Shown here: piece by piece, positions 22,195-33,674 of the stretch | How positions within the stretch are numbered: the first letter of the stretch is position 1 | How the letters are laid out: each line of letters opens with the position of its first letter | DNA from: Alviniconcha marisindica | Lineage: Eukaryota > Mollusca > Gastropoda > Provannidae | Length of the DNA stretch: 64,000 bases | Direction: 5' to 3' | Assembly (NCBI GenBank): GCA_018857735.1 | Contig: JABMCL010003843.1 | Span: 197,501 to 261,500, forward strand | Position numbers and translations under genes: made by a program | Notes under the pieces: model-generated | What the model was told of the DNA's origin: nothing | Databases searched by the model: none | The model's input: the letters and a program-made list of their open reading frames with translations, nothing else

Positions 22195-23289
22195 TCAGAT
22201 GGAGCATCAGTTTGTAAAGATTGGTGACTGTCAGTGTTGAGTTATTATTCCCTTCAGTGTTGAATTGTCCTTTTTTGATGGAGCTTCAGTTTGTAAAGAT
22301 CAGCAGTTGTCAGCGTTGGATTGTCCTTTTTTAATGGAGCTTCAGTTCAGTTTGTAAAGATCGGCAATTGTCAGCGTTGGATTGTCCTTTTTTGATAGAG
22401 CTTCAGTTTGTAAAGATCAGTGATTGTCAATGTTGGATTGCCCTTTTTGAATGTACCTTTAGTTTGTAAAAATCAGTGATTGTCAGTGTTGAATTATTCC
22501 CTTCAGATGGAGGGGCAGTTGTAAAAATCAGTGAGTGTCAGTGCTGAGTTATCCTTTTCAGATGGAGCGTCAGTTTGTGAAGACTGGTGGCTGTCATCGT
22601 TGAACTATCCTGCTCAGATGGAGCGTCAGTTTGTGAAGACTGGTGGCTGTCATTGTTGAACTATCCTTCTCAGATGGAGCAGCAGTTTGCAAAGACTGGT
22701 GGCTGTCATCGTTGAACTATCCTTTTCAGATGGAGTGTCAGTTTGTGAAGACTGGTGGCTGTCATTGTTGAACTATCCTTTTCAGATGGAGCATCAGTTT
22801 GTGAAGACTGGTGGCTGTCATTGTTGAACTATCCTTCTCAGATGGAGCGGCAGTTTGCAAAGACTGGTGGCTGTCATTGTTGAACTATCCTTTTCAGATG
22901 GAGCGGCAGTTTGCGAAGACTGGTGGCTGTCATTGTTGAACTATCCTTTTCAGCTGGAGCGGCAGTTTGCGAAGACTGGTGGCTGTCATTGTTGAACTAT
23001 CCTTTTCAGATGGAGCGGCAGTTTGCGAAGACTGGTGGCTGTCATTGTTGAACTATCCTTTTCAGATGGAGCGGCAGTTTGTGAAGACTGGTGGCTGTCA
23101 TTGTTGAACTATCCTTTTCAGATGGAGCGGCAGTTTGCAAAGACTGGTGGCTGTCATTGTTGAACTATCCTTTTCAGATGGAGCGGCAGTTTGCAAAGAC
23201 TGGTGGCTGTCATTGTTGAACTATCCTTTTCAGCTGGAGCGGCAGTTTGCAAAGACTGGTGGCTGTCATTGTTGAACTGTCCTTTTCAG
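22195..23289 (+). repeat. 56-bp tandem array seeded on the acceptor and start of the exon at 23290
   Basis: From 22506 on, units begin every 56 bp (22562, 22618, 22674 ... 23234), the next step being the real exon at 23290; about five older, diverged units precede. Each unit is atggagcggcagtttgcaaa, gactggtggctgtcattgtt, gaactatccttttcag. Its pyrimidine tract and CAG are the same as at the true splice site. Confidence 0.95.
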
Positions 23290-23437
23290 ATGGAGCGTCA
23301 GTATCAGCAGCTGCTTCAGGAGAAAGAGATTCTGGCTGCTGAAGTTGTCAAATTGCGTGATCGGCTTGAAATGAGCAAGGGCACAGGTGTTGACAGCTTT
23401 TCCTCAAACTCTGCTACCTCCATGCAGAGGAGAATTG
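23290..23437 (+). CDS. CAP-Gly/coiled-coil protein gene, exon: coiled coil 2
   Basis: The acceptor ccttttcag ends at 23289 and the donor ATTG|GTGAGT starts at 23438 (phase 0 in, phase 1 out). The exon encodes MERQYQQLLQEKEILAAEVV and more heptads (KLRDRLEM), then a Ser-rich hinge (SFSSNSATSMQRRI). It is the last member of a 56-bp tandem array: about 20 upstream units repeat its acceptor and its first 12 or so coding bases. Only this copy continues into an open coiled-coil frame; the others reach TGA after MERQFAKTGGCHC. A very long (GT)n array begins about 10 bp after the donor. Confidence 0.85.
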
Positions 23438-23445
23438 GTGAGTGT

Positions 23446-23757
<312 letters not shown>

Positions 23758-23885
23758 TGGATATGTATGTAAAGCATAAGTGTATAATACCATCATATTT
23801 AATAGTTGCCTAACTCTCTGAATCACTTGCTTTTTTTCCAGTAGCTTTTGTACGTTAATGATGATCCTTTTTTTTATGTATTCAG

Positions 23886-24043
23886 ATGAACTGGAAGCTC
23901 ACATTCGTGATTTGCGACACACAAACGATTTGACACAACAAAAAATACTGCGATCAGAACTGCGTATCAAGGAACTGTTGGAAGAAAATGACAAACTGCG
24001 GTCCTCAAATGCGCTGAACATACAAGATCTTCAGGATGACAGG
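23886..24043 (+). CDS. CAP-Gly/coiled-coil protein gene, exon: coiled coil 3
   Basis: The acceptor tattcag ends at 23885 and the donor AGG|GTAAGC starts at 24044 (phase 1 in, phase 0 out). It encodes DELEAHIRDLRHTNDLTQQK, then ILRSELRIKELLEENDKLRS and a short tail NALNIQDLQDDR. Regular Leu/Ile spacing continues the coiled coil of the two preceding exons. The first codon is split G|AT (Asp), as in several other exons of this gene. Confidence 0.88.
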
Positions 24044-24263
24044 GTAAGCACTATTCCTCGGTTAATGCTCTGCTCATACACGCAGCATGATCTCACGAGT
24101 GCCTGCAAGTGTAATACTCTTAGATTTCTGGCCTTCATAGGCTACAAGACTAAGGTTATAAGAAACACAAAGAGCAGATTTGTTATTGTTCTTTGTGTGT
24201 GTTTTTTGTTTGCTGTGTAGTTTATAAGTTTATTGTCCTAATTTGGGAGGTTTTCTTGTGTGA

Positions 24264-24445
24264 GTTTCGAAATGTTTTCCCATGGGAAAGTCACTGCAAC
24301 AGAGTTGTAATTCCCAACCTGACTAATTCCTGGCCCTAATACTGGTGATGTAGCTTCAAAATGTTCCCCTGGAAATGTCACTGCAACAGAGTTGCAATTG
24401 CCAGTCTGACTAATCCCTAATGCTGGTGATGTAGCTTCAAATGGT
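24264..24445 (+). repeat. Tandem duplication, two units of about 88-92 bp
   Basis: aatgtt..cccatgg.aaa, gtcactgcaacagagttg.aatt, ctgactaat and gctggtgatgtagcttcaaa occur twice in order. Intronic. Confidence 0.8.
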
Positions 24446-24469
24446 GAATTTTGCTAGAATCAACAAAGG

Positions 24470-24960
24470 GAGATAATTAGCTGTCGAAAGGCATCACCTG
24501 AACACAACAAGTACGTAAGTAACTTGGTGTTTTATGCCCAGTCAACCAGTGCAGTTATATCAGGGCGATGAACACAACAACAAAGACCAGAATCTCTTAT
24601 TATCACCTGGCATACGAGTAAATACAGTATAATATTTGATGTGAAAATCCCAGAGTGGCTGGAATGCTTGGCCAAGAAGCTAAAGCATGGCAACACAATG
24701 AAAGAGTGATAGATTCCAAATGAAACCAGCAAAATATGTAACAGTACCTGTTTGTTGATGATGAGAGATATCAGCTACAAGCAAATGAGGCAAACTACAC
24801 TCATTTGAAGGCTTGAATCAGACCCAAAGCATTGTGCGTTCCACCAGTCAAGACAGCATTGCAGGGTGGTCAGGTTGAAAGCTTGTGGGAAGGTAACAGT
24901 GGGAGGCCAGGCATAGAGCTAAGCTCAGAACCCTCTATAACACTTACATACTCATCTGTA
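24470..24960. repeat. Dispersed repeat, fullest copy of a family seen four times
   Basis: Its segments recur at 26285-26480 (aacacaacaacgatctgac, catacaagtaaatacctctg), 29440-29690 (ttgttgatgagagacctgtg, gctcagcatggaaccctcca) and 46380-46600 (acacagacctgagtcaccta). It starts with the inverted tggtgttttatgcccagtca block. No coding frame and no clear ends. Confidence 0.55.
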
Positions 24961-25004
24961 GCTGTGGTTTGTAAGTAAACTTGGTATCATGCTGCTGTTT
25001 TCAG

Positions 25005-25206
25005 GGTGCTCGCTACAGTGATCGCCGCCATCAGATAGAAATCCAGCAGCTCAAAGAGGATGTGCGAACGCTCCGGGACAGAAACTACGCACTGCAGGAA
25101 GAGAACCTCAAGCTGAGGGAAGGGAGAGAACCGCCCCGGACGGTGGACTTCCGAAGCAGGGAGCTGCTGAGAGATCGCAACCCAGTGTCCACCAGCTTGC
25201 AATCAG
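25005..25206 (+). CDS. CAP-Gly/coiled-coil protein gene, exon: coiled coil 4 and basic linker
   Basis: The acceptor ctgttttcag ends at 25004 and the donor CAG|GTAAGC starts at 25207 (phase 0 in, phase 1 out). The product starts GARYSDRRHQIEIQQLKEDV and runs RTLRDRNYALQEENLKLREG, a final heptad block, then an Arg-rich linker (REPPRTVDFRSRELLRDRNP). This ends the coiled-coil part; the following exons encode charged, low-complexity sequence. A roughly 30-bp tandem array fills the start of the next intron. Confidence 0.88.
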
Positions 25207-25304
25207 GTAAGCTACCTTTAGGCTTGGGATGTGTACTTCGGTGGATGGATAGATGAGTGCATAGGTTTAGGGCATTTGTGCCAAAGATAGTGTGTTTTTT
25301 AGAG

Positions 25305-25895
25305 GCAGTCATGCCAGGGTCTTTGCTAGTGGAGTCATACCACAGTTTGCTTGGGAGAGATGTGCCAAAGAATGCTTTGGGAGTCATGCCTTTCCTTTGG
25401 GGAGTCATGCCAGATAGTTTGCTTTGGAGAGTCATGCTAAAGACTTTGCTTGGGGGAGTCATGCGAAAGTGTTTGCTATGGAGAGTCATGCTAAAGAGTT
25501 TGCTATGGAGAGTCATGCTAAAGAGTTTGCTTGTGAGAGTCATGCTAGTGTTTGCTTTGGAGAGTCATGCTAAAGAGTTTGCTTGGGTGAGTCATGCTAG
25601 AGTTTGCTTTGGAGAATCATGCTAAAGAGTTTGCTTAGGGGAGTCATGCTAAAGAGTTGCTTGGGGGAGTCATGCTAAAGAGTTTGCTTGGGGAGTCATG
25701 CCAAAGACTTTGCTTAGGAGAGTCATGCTAAAGAGTTTGCTTGGGAGAGTCATGCTAAAGACTTTGCTTGGGAGAGTCATGCTAAAGACTTTGCTTGGGA
25801 GAGTCATGCCAAAGACTTTGCTTTGGGAGTCATGCTAAAGAGTTTGCTTGGGGAGTCATGCCAAAGACTTTGCTTGGGGGAGTCATGTGAGACTT
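25305..25895 (+). repeat. Tandem array of about 28-31 bp units (about 19 copies)
   Basis: The unit is gagagtcatgctaaagagtt followed by tgcttgggg, with variable G runs; it fills the intron after the exon at 25005-25206. The unit length varies, so the frames it shows on either strand are not conserved. Confidence 0.88.
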
Positions 25896-26523
25896 TGTGT
25901 GTGAGCAGTCAGGCTGAGGACTGTTGTACCCTAGTGACAAAGATTTTGGGTGGGTGGGGGGTCAGGGGGTATTGGAAACACCTTGTCCACCTGGTCTTAA
26001 GGACTTGACAGTTGACCCAGAGAATTTGTGACAGTTACAGACTTTGTTCCTAGAAAGAGGGACTACAGACAGACCTGGATTCAAAATGAGCACAGAATTT
26101 GAAATGCACAAAGCGTTATTGATTCATTTGGAATTTCTCTCATGGAACATGCAGGACACATTCTCCCAAAGACAGCTGTAGCCAGGTCACAAGTCAAGGT
26201 AGCTGGTTTTCTAGTTTATTCCCAGAGTTTTTGTACTCTTCCTTTAGTTAATGTCATGTAGACATGGGGGTTAGCCTGCTTCAATATCAGCAAACAAAGG
26301 AGTTACTTAGCAGTCAAAAGACATCATGCGAACACAACAACGATCTGACTCCCCTATGGTAACTATCATGTGACATACAAGTAAATACCTCTGGTGGAAT
26401 TTATATACCTTGTAGACAGTGTGTCTGTAGTACTGTCATGAATGACCAGCATTTATGGTTGACAGGGCGTTAAAACTCAATTGTTTATCTACCCACTGAC
26501 CAGATTGTGCTGTTTGTTAACAG

Positions 26524-27168
26524 ATGATGCTCTTCTTCAAAGACCTGCCACAGAATCATCCTTGCACCATGACAGCAACCTCCAAACTGCCGAACGTAGC
26601 CACTCCAAGCATCTCCCATTACCTGATCAGTTACCCTCCCCAGGTCATGCTGGTGCTCGCAGACAGCTGGACCGAAGTTACGGCTCCGACAGCTTTCCAG
26701 CAGCGTCTTCAAGAGACCCGCTTCAACGGTCCCTTGATCGCAACTTTGGGTCTGACCACGGACCGAAGGATGGTTTGGGTTCTTACTCCCGCCAGAGGTT
26801 GGAGCACGGAGACAAAGCCCATAGCAGCGACAGACTAGCAAGATATGGCGAAACTAGTGCTGACCGCGGACCTGATCCGAGGAGAACCGACCCCAGTCGT
26901 TACGATTTGCTGAGGTCTCGACCCGACGGGGAAGTGTCAGAGAAGGTGCATGCCTTGGATGGTAGCAAGTATGGAACTCTTTCCGCTGAGAAACTGCGCT
27001 CCTTTGACCGTGAGCGTGAACAAGAGAGAGCTGGGGGAAGCAAGCTGACCATGTCGGCAGAGCGGCTGAGAATTCTGGAGGAGGCAGAGCGGAACAGGGA
27101 AATGAGAGCCCGCAGCTCAGCAGTGGCTCAGCGGGCAATGTCAGCAGGAAATCCAGTCAGCAGCAGAG
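26524..27168 (+). CDS. CAP-Gly/coiled-coil protein gene, exon: charged Arg/Ser/Asp-rich region with helical segment
   Basis: The acceptor gttaacag ends at 26523 and the donor AGAG|GTAGGT starts at 27169. The exon is phase 1-1 and 645 bp long, so it can be skipped in frame. It encodes a His/Ser-rich start (DDALLQRPATESSLHHDSN), degenerate repeats around LDRSYGSDSF and LDRNFGSDHG, a region of Arg/Asp/Tyr/Ser, then a strongly charged helix (KLRSFDREREQERAGGSK, AERLRILEEAERNREMRARS). Probably disordered with one helix; no named domain. Confidence 0.85.
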
Positions 27169-27395
27169 GTAGGTTCATTTTTGATGCCAAGTTTTAGAGT
27201 AAAAAAAAGAAAAGAAAGACAGAAAAAAGAGAGTACTGTTTCACTGAACCTTCATGCAGATTATGTTTTTACAGTCTGTGAGTTTTGAATAATAGTTAAT
27301 GTCTCTTTGTTTGGTGCCACTACTTACTCTAAAGAAGAGAGGACAAAAATGAATGTGTTTGTGGTGCATAGCAAAAAATAAACTTGTTGACTCAT

Positions 27396-27397
<2 letters not shown>

Positions 27398-27448
<51 letters not shown>

Positions 27449-27549
27449 AACTAAAATCATAACAAAAAAACACACACAAAAAACAACCAAAAAAACTCAC
27501 AAACTGATGAACATTATGGATATATATATATATATGATGCACATTATGC

Positions 27550-27582
<33 letters not shown>

Positions 27583-27595
27583 GCACCTCTTAGTG
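27398..27595. repeat. (GA)n and short (AT)n tracts
   Basis: GA at 27399-27446 and AT at 27520-27583 in the intron between the exons at 27168 and 27703; nothing coding. Confidence 0.9.
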
Positions 27596-27702
27596 TAGTA
27601 CACCTGTGCACACTACTATCATTCTAATTCTGAAAAGTCAGCTAACAGCACATGGTTATTAATTAACATGGGACTCTATGGCACTTTTTGTTTCTTTCCA
27701 AG

Positions 27703-27837
27703 ACTATTACCGCTATGTCAGAGACCACTTTGGCAGGAGACAAGGCAGCAATGAACAAGAGAAGTATTCATCTGCAGAATTCTCTTTTTCCACCTCGTGT
27801 TCACCCAGAACAACTCTGTCCGATTTGTTTGCCACGG
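27703..27837 (+). CDS. CAP-Gly/coiled-coil protein gene, probable cassette exon (45 codons)
   Basis: The acceptor tttctttccaag ends at 27702 and the donor ACGG|GTATGT starts at 27838. It is phase 1-1 and 135 bp, so it can be included or skipped in frame. The product reads DYYRYVRDHFGRRQGSNEQ then a Ser/Thr/Phe-rich end (EFSFSTSCSPRTTLSDLFAT). It starts with the same split Asp codon (G|AC) as the exon at 33675. The support is phase, splice sites and composition only, so somewhat less certain than its neighbours. Confidence 0.65.
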
Positions 27838-28013
27838 GTATGTGAGCAGGTGTTGGTCTGGTGATTCGCTTATGTTTTGCGCTTTCTGTTGTTATTCCTT
27901 TGTTTTGGTGCAGGCATTTTCGTACTTTGTTTCTTGCATTAATCCTTTGCCTTTCCCTGCCAATGAAAAGTTGCAGTCCTGTGATGGCAGAAGTCTGCCT
28001 GTATTATTATTAT

Positions 28014-28592
28014 ATGTGACCCTCTCCCACAAAATTGGTCTTAAGTCGCATTTTGGGTAATATGAGATGTGTAATAACTTTGAAAACTCTGATGATTTTG
28101 ACATTTAAATGAAGACAGTAGTAATGAGAGTATTGACACTGTGGCTATTTGAAGTTGCTAAGTGTTATGGTGGCCATTTTGAGAAAACGCCCTTGAAAGA
28201 TTTTGTGTGTGGATTGCATATTATTCCATAGCAAGGAGGTTTAGAGACAGCCAAACTCCGAGAACTTTTTCATGGTAATAAATTGGCCAAAGATGTACAA
28301 CATGCTGGGGTTCTGTAGGGGTACAAACTCATTTTATTCGGCCAAACATCGGTCATTTCGCATAACATTAGCATCCTTTACTCTGGGGTAGGAGCAGTAA
28401 ACCCAATTTTTAAACAATTCAGTAACATTTCTAAAGGAAAATACTGTAACAGCTCAATAATTTATGGCCTAAAGAACATAATTCTGCAAGAACAACAATG
28501 AAAACCTTCCAGATCGACTGCCAGTGACTATTTCTGTCCCCAGGGCTAATCAACAGTTGCAACTGAAGACTGGTTTTGTGGGAGAGGGTCAC
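28014..28592. mobile_element. Non-autonomous DNA transposon (terminal inverted repeats)
   Basis: It starts gtgaccctctcccacaaaat, followed by tggtcttaagtcgcat. Its other end is the inverted form (gactggttttgtgggagagg, gtcac). The first 19 bases of the two ends match exactly and similarity continues for about 15 more. No transposase frame inside. It sits in the intron before the exon at 33132. Confidence 0.7.
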
Positions 28593-28756
28593 ATGTTAGC
28601 CTTTTTATTTTTGCTACATTTCAGACAGTTTCTCTGTGCACTCAGACACTCAGGGTGGAGGGTTCCAGGTTGACACCCATTTGAGTGGCTTCAATCAAAT
28701 TAAATAAAACTTTATTGTTCATAAAAAACAAAAAAACAAAAACAACAACAACTCTG

Positions 28757-29015
28757 AAACAAGAATGACTGCTAGCATTCTAAAACAAGATCCAAACACA
28801 CAAAATGTTCAAAAGAATGCTATTTATTCGGACAAAACACAACATGCAAATTTTCAGGGTAATCCCCTTTATCAAGCTACAAAACAACACTTAAACAATT
28901 TTACTGTTAATTGTCATTTTGTAGCTTGATAAGGGAGATTATCCTGAAAATGTGCATGTTGTATTTTTCCCCCTAGTAAATAGGGTTCTTTTGAACCTTT
29001 TATGTGTTTGGATTT
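28757..29015. mobile_element. Foldback MITE, copy 1
   Basis: The left arm (gctagcattctaaaacaaga, tccaaacacacaaaatgttc, and onward to the centre near 28905) is the reverse complement of the right arm (gtcattttgtagcttgataa to gaaccttttatgtgtttgga). A second, longer copy with the same arms is at 34575-34955. Confidence 0.7.
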
Positions 29016-29249
29016 TATTATTACGCAATGCAAAAAATGATTTCTTTCTTTGACACTACAGCTCAAGAAGAATCTACACTTAAAATAAATGCATGCAATT
29101 ATCTCTGTCTTTGGCTCTGTCTTATTCTCTTATGTCTTTTCCTCTGTCTTGTTCTCTTATGTCTTTGCCTCTGCCTTATTCATTGATACCCCCCTACAGC
29201 CTCCCTCCCTGCTCCTTACACCCACACATATTTAGTATCTAAAACATCT

Positions 29250-29298
29250 GTGCATGCACACATGCATGCATGCGCGCGCACAGACACACAGACACACA

Positions 29299-29368
<70 letters not shown>

Positions 29369-29904
29369 GCCAATCTAAATGTCACAGATAGTATGAAAAG
29401 TCTGATGATTGTTTGGTTCACAAGCTAAAGCATGTATAATGAAATATCAAAAGAGCAAAAAGATTGGTGGATTCAGAGCAAAACCTTCAGAATCTTCAAG
29501 AAACAACATAGTGTTCGTTGTTGATGAGAGACCTGTGTTAGTTGCAGTCAGATGAGGCACACACATTTATTCATTTATCTGAATACTGGAATCAGACTTG
29601 AATCATATGGTGGTCAGTTTGAAAGCTTTTGGTAACTTAACTATGAAGGGCGGGGCTTAGAGCTCAGCATGGAACCCTCCAGAGAATACGATTTGATAAT
29701 TGAACAACACAGTTATTTTGCAGAAAAACAGAAAACGAGTCAAGATTGTGTGGTGGATGGCTCGCAGTTTTACTTTGTGATTTACAGCATTTGACTGAGG
29801 GGCATTGATAAAGAGAGCAGCAGACTGTATATGTATATTATGTATACTACCATGAATTTAACCCTTTCACTGCCCCAGCCTGTAAAATGTATCAGCAGAA
29901 AAGT

Positions 29905-29975
<71 letters not shown>
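29250..29975. repeat. Two (CA)n arrays in the large intron
   Basis: CA lies at 29280-29364 (with CAGA starts) and 29908-29970. The rest of the intron from 29976 to 33131 contains the fragments listed separately and otherwise unique A/T-rich sequence with no gene seen. Confidence 0.95.
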
Positions 29976-29977
<2 letters not shown>

Positions 29978-30299
29978 CACTATATTTTCTGGTCCTAAAA
30001 CAAATCTAATTTCAATATTGTGCGTTTTGATGAAAATCTTTCATGTGCTAAGGCAAAAATGAAAGCAAATAATTTATGGTGGATTCAGAGCAAAACCCTA
30101 AAGATTTTAAATTTCACACTTTTATTGGTTGTTTTCAAATGACGTCATGGCAGTGAAATGGTTAACAAGATGGCCAGCACTTGCTTAGTTGTGAAGTAGA
30201 CCAGCATTTGAACTGTCCCAAAGGCAGTTTGGGGGAAACTGTTCAGGCAGGGCTGAGTGCATATAATTATGGACTTTCATGTGTGCATAATTAATAATT

Positions 30300-30370
30300 T
30301 AAAAAAAATAATCTTATAAAGCGCTATTCTTTAACCAGAGTTAAACTCACTGCGCTGTACAAACATCTTA
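30300..30370 (+). repeat. Dispersed repeat fragment with agcgct...ctcactgcgct signature
   Basis: ttataaagcgctattcttta and ttaaactcactgcgctgtac resemble fragments at 40005-40060 and 59510-59590 (tgtatatcgct, aactcactgcgctttacc). The family is unidentified; a related block with a gcctggcaaaacaggaaagt motif lies at 43640-43800. Confidence 0.35.
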
Positions 30371-32372
30371 TCACAAAAACTACATTAGCATAATTAACTC
30401 CTAGGTGCAGTTTTAACCTGAACCAAGTTTGCAAACCTGTGCACACTTTCCACCACGTCTCCCTTTGTGCACGTCACATGGCTAGGGTTTGCATTAGAGG
30501 GAGAGGGAGGGAAGGAGAAAGGGAGAGAGAAAAGAGAAATAACCCCTCTCCTCTATCCTCCCCTGCGCTACCCCCAAAAACAAAAACCCATGGAAAGAAA
30601 GAAAGTTATTCATTAGACCTCTTCAGCATGGATAGCCATTAAAAACCATTTGTAACACTTGATGGCTTTTTGACAATCTGCCATGGATGCAAACGAGATC
30701 ATAAACTGAAAATGATGGGGCATTTTAAGACAAACTCGTTGAGTTCATGTTTTTTGTTTTTGTTTTTTGTTTATTCTACCTGTTGAAGACTGGCTGGGCT
30801 TCTTGGCTGTAATGCAATTATCTTTTAGGAACGTTGTATAGTTCCTGTAATGTAGGTGACAGTGCTATAATTATTCCGTGTGGTTCCTGCTTGCCTTTTA
30901 AGCCAAACTTCTCTTTTGGCAAAAAATTTTCTCTGTTCAGTTATTTATGTTTTGCTTTTTGCTCATGCCTACTTATGCATCTGTTTGTTTCCTGTGTTGT
31001 GCTCATTGGTTCATTATTTTTAAAATGCCATCAGGAGTTCATGCTTTTATTTGTACATTTTTATCTAGTACAGTTGTTATATCCATCAGTGTTTTATTCA
31101 CTTGAAATACTAAAGCTACTTGATTTTTACTGATTTAAAATTGTCTGGCTTGTAAAGTTTGCTCACACAGATTGTTTCAGGAGTTGAAAAGAACAACAAA
31201 AAACAAACAAAACAACAACAAAACAGATGCTCTTAGGTGTTTGTTTGTTTTTTAAATAATTTTTTTAGTCAGTGTATTCTGTGTAGTTTTTGTCCACTAT
31301 GGTTTTGTGTACTGCCAAATTGTTTTTGATGAGGGTTTGTTTTATTGTTTTATTCATCCTATATTATTGAGATTAAAATTAATTAGAAGGGGAAAGCAAG
31401 AAACATTTCTGCTGGTGCTTGCTAAAAGATGTCAGAAAGGCATAAGTGGTTAAAGGTGTTAAATGATAGATTAGTAATTTGATTGTACCAGGCAAAAATA
31501 GTCAAACCTGTGAAGGTAATCCTTTTTGATGTACAGGAGGCAACTCAATGGACACAGTTGAGACATGATTGTGTCCCTTTGAACAAATGTGTAATGCAAA
31601 ATTTAATTTCTGGGTTGGTTCCATAACCGAGAATAGATCTCTATCTAGACAAAAACAAGAATATAAGCAAAATCAAATTTCTGAAGCAATACCACTGGAG
31701 GACAGTTTGTCAGCTTTTCGGAAGGTACCTTGGTACCATGGTCAAGGATAAAATGATCATCTGATCAACTGTGAAAACAAGACTGAATGAAAATATTTGA
31801 TTGATTGTGCACAGCTGACCCAGTGAATTGAATAGTTTAAAACAATTGTTTAAATTTTTTCTCTCTCAAAATGTCAGATAAAATCATTGGCATATTAACA
31901 CTATTGTGTGTTTGCTTTATTTACTTGGTGGTTGCTTGTTCCTTTTGGGACCATTCATTTTGTGTATGTTCAGTCAAAATATATTCCTGAATATTATATT
32001 CTATAATACTGATTCATATATACATTATGTGTGTTTTTATTTTGCCCTTTGCATGTTAGTTTCATGGGGTTTAAAAAAATAAATCATTGTGCTATTTTGC
32101 TGTTTTTGAATATATTTTAATAATATTTTGATATTCTTTGGATCAAAAATAGCTGCTAGGTAATTGAGATGATCAATAGAAACATTAAAATTATGATTAA
32201 GTAGAACAGTTGGCATGATCATTGAAACAAGAGATGTTTTGTTCTTGTAACTGTATAAATGAGGTGTGTAGACTGAACTTGTCTACGGTACCAGTTAATT
32301 ATTTATCGTAAATATTAATTATTTATTTGTATTTTGAGTTAATGTAGCAGTGCTGAAAACATGATCTGTCGT

Positions 32373-32692
32373 GAGTCAGTTTGGCCTAGTGGTAAGGTGT
32401 TAGGCTGGTAAGCGGAAGGACCTCGGTTCAATACAGCTTCGGCTTTCCTTTCTCTTCAAAAAGGTTGTGGTTTATAGACACCGTCTTGTGACTTTGTCCA
32501 TCACTTCCTACTGAAACATTAAAATGGCTCTCATCGCTGCCCACCTTAATGCAGGAATCATTCTGGTGGTGACAGTGTAATGATAGGTATATCTCTCCCT
32601 CTTCCCCCACCTCCATACCCCCTTCCCCCCTACTCCCCATCCCTAATAAGCCTTATGGTTTCTGTGGACGTTAAGCACCATGTTTACTTACA
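32373..32692 (+). mobile_element. tRNA-headed SINE-like element (family B), full-length sense copy
   Basis: The head is gtcagtttggcctagtggta with B box CGGTTCAATAC. The body includes ttctcttcaaaaaggttgtg and gtcttgtgactttgtccatc, and the 3' part is catccctaataagccttatg, then gtggacgttaagcaccatgt. It lies in the large intron before the exon at 33132. A related partial element follows at 32700-32810. Confidence 0.7.
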
Positions 32693-32699
32693 TGATCTG

Positions 32700-32810
32700 T
32701 CAGAGCTCAGGAGCTGTGTGGAAGTCGAGATGGCCATCTTGGGCTCCCTGTCCCAATAGTCCTTATGGTCTCTGTGGACATAAAGTACCATTGAACTTGA
32801 ACATGATCTG
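32700..32810 (+). mobile_element. Short dispersed repeat sharing the family B 3' end
   Basis: The text gctcaggagctgtgtggaag, gatggccatcttgggctccc and gtctctgtggacataaagta recurs in reverse complement at 11375-11485, where it interrupts the 50-bp satellite. It is probably a truncated member or relative of SINE family B. Confidence 0.45.
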
Positions 32811-33131
32811 TTCATGAATTACTCTGATTTGCTTCAGTGCTTTAACTTGCATTATGTTTTGCATGTCTGTATTATTTTTGTCCTCGTCATTCAAGGGACT
32901 GAATATTTGAGCTTGTTTTCCCCCTAAAAGACTAGAAGGCTTGCTACAAATCTCAGCTTGACTTGAGTTGGGGCAGCGTTGTGGACCAGAAGGTGTGTGA
33001 AACACTACCCAGTGAATGTCAGGTGAGAAATAAAGCTCATGGCTGTGTCATCCCTCATGATTACTGGACCGGACCCCTTTACCAGAAGGGGCTTCTGAAG
33101 CATTCAGTTCAAGACTTCTGTTTGTTTGCAG

Positions 33132-33353
33132 ATGATGCTCGGCATAGAAAGGCAGAAACCAACCATTCAGATGACAGTGATTCGACTGCCGTTTTGATGG
33201 CCTATGATGCCAAGGCAAACACATATTCTGAACAGCGTGAGCGAGAGAAGAGTATGTACGGCCAGCGAAACAGCAGATCCCAGGATGCATACTATGACCG
33301 TGTCTACATGCAAGAGAAGGAACGAGAGAAAGAAAGAGACAGAGACTACAGAG
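33132..33353 (+). CDS. CAP-Gly/coiled-coil protein gene, charged exon (74 codons)
   Basis: The acceptor gtttgtttgcag ends at 33131 and the donor AGAG|GTAAAT starts at 33354. It is phase 1-1 and 222 bp. It encodes DDARHRKAETNHSDDSDST, a short hydrophobic piece (AVLMAYDAKANTYSEQ) and a highly charged Arg/Glu/Lys end (MQEKEREKERDRDYR). The first 11 exon bases match those of the exon at 26524 almost exactly, hinting at exon duplication or a shared acceptor. It is the first exon after a 5.3-kb intron full of dispersed repeats. Confidence 0.85.
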
Positions 33354-33674
33354 GTAAATATGGTGATTGATAGGCTTCATTGATCTGATGTGCGATCCTA
33401 TTTTGAGTGAGTGCTCAGTGCAGAAATGTCTTAAGAATTTTTAGTTTCTTAATCTGCTGTCTCTTTCCCTTTCCCTTTGTTTGTTGTGTGTTTTTATGTT
33501 ACTATGTTTTTATGTTTCATGTTTTTATGCTTGTCAGTGCATCTCTGTCTTGTAAGTGTGTATCATAGTTCCAGCAAGGACAGACTGTAACCTTTTTTTG
33601 TGTGAGTATTATGCAGGTCAGTTAATCAGTTGATCAATCAGTCAGCGATCAGTCAGTTTGATTTCTCGCTACAG

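Noticed and set aside
25085..25543. 152-codon minus-strand frame with SKLFSMTLH repeats
   Set aside because: It is the translation of the roughly 30-bp intronic tandem array; the unit length varies and the frame overlaps a supported sense exon.
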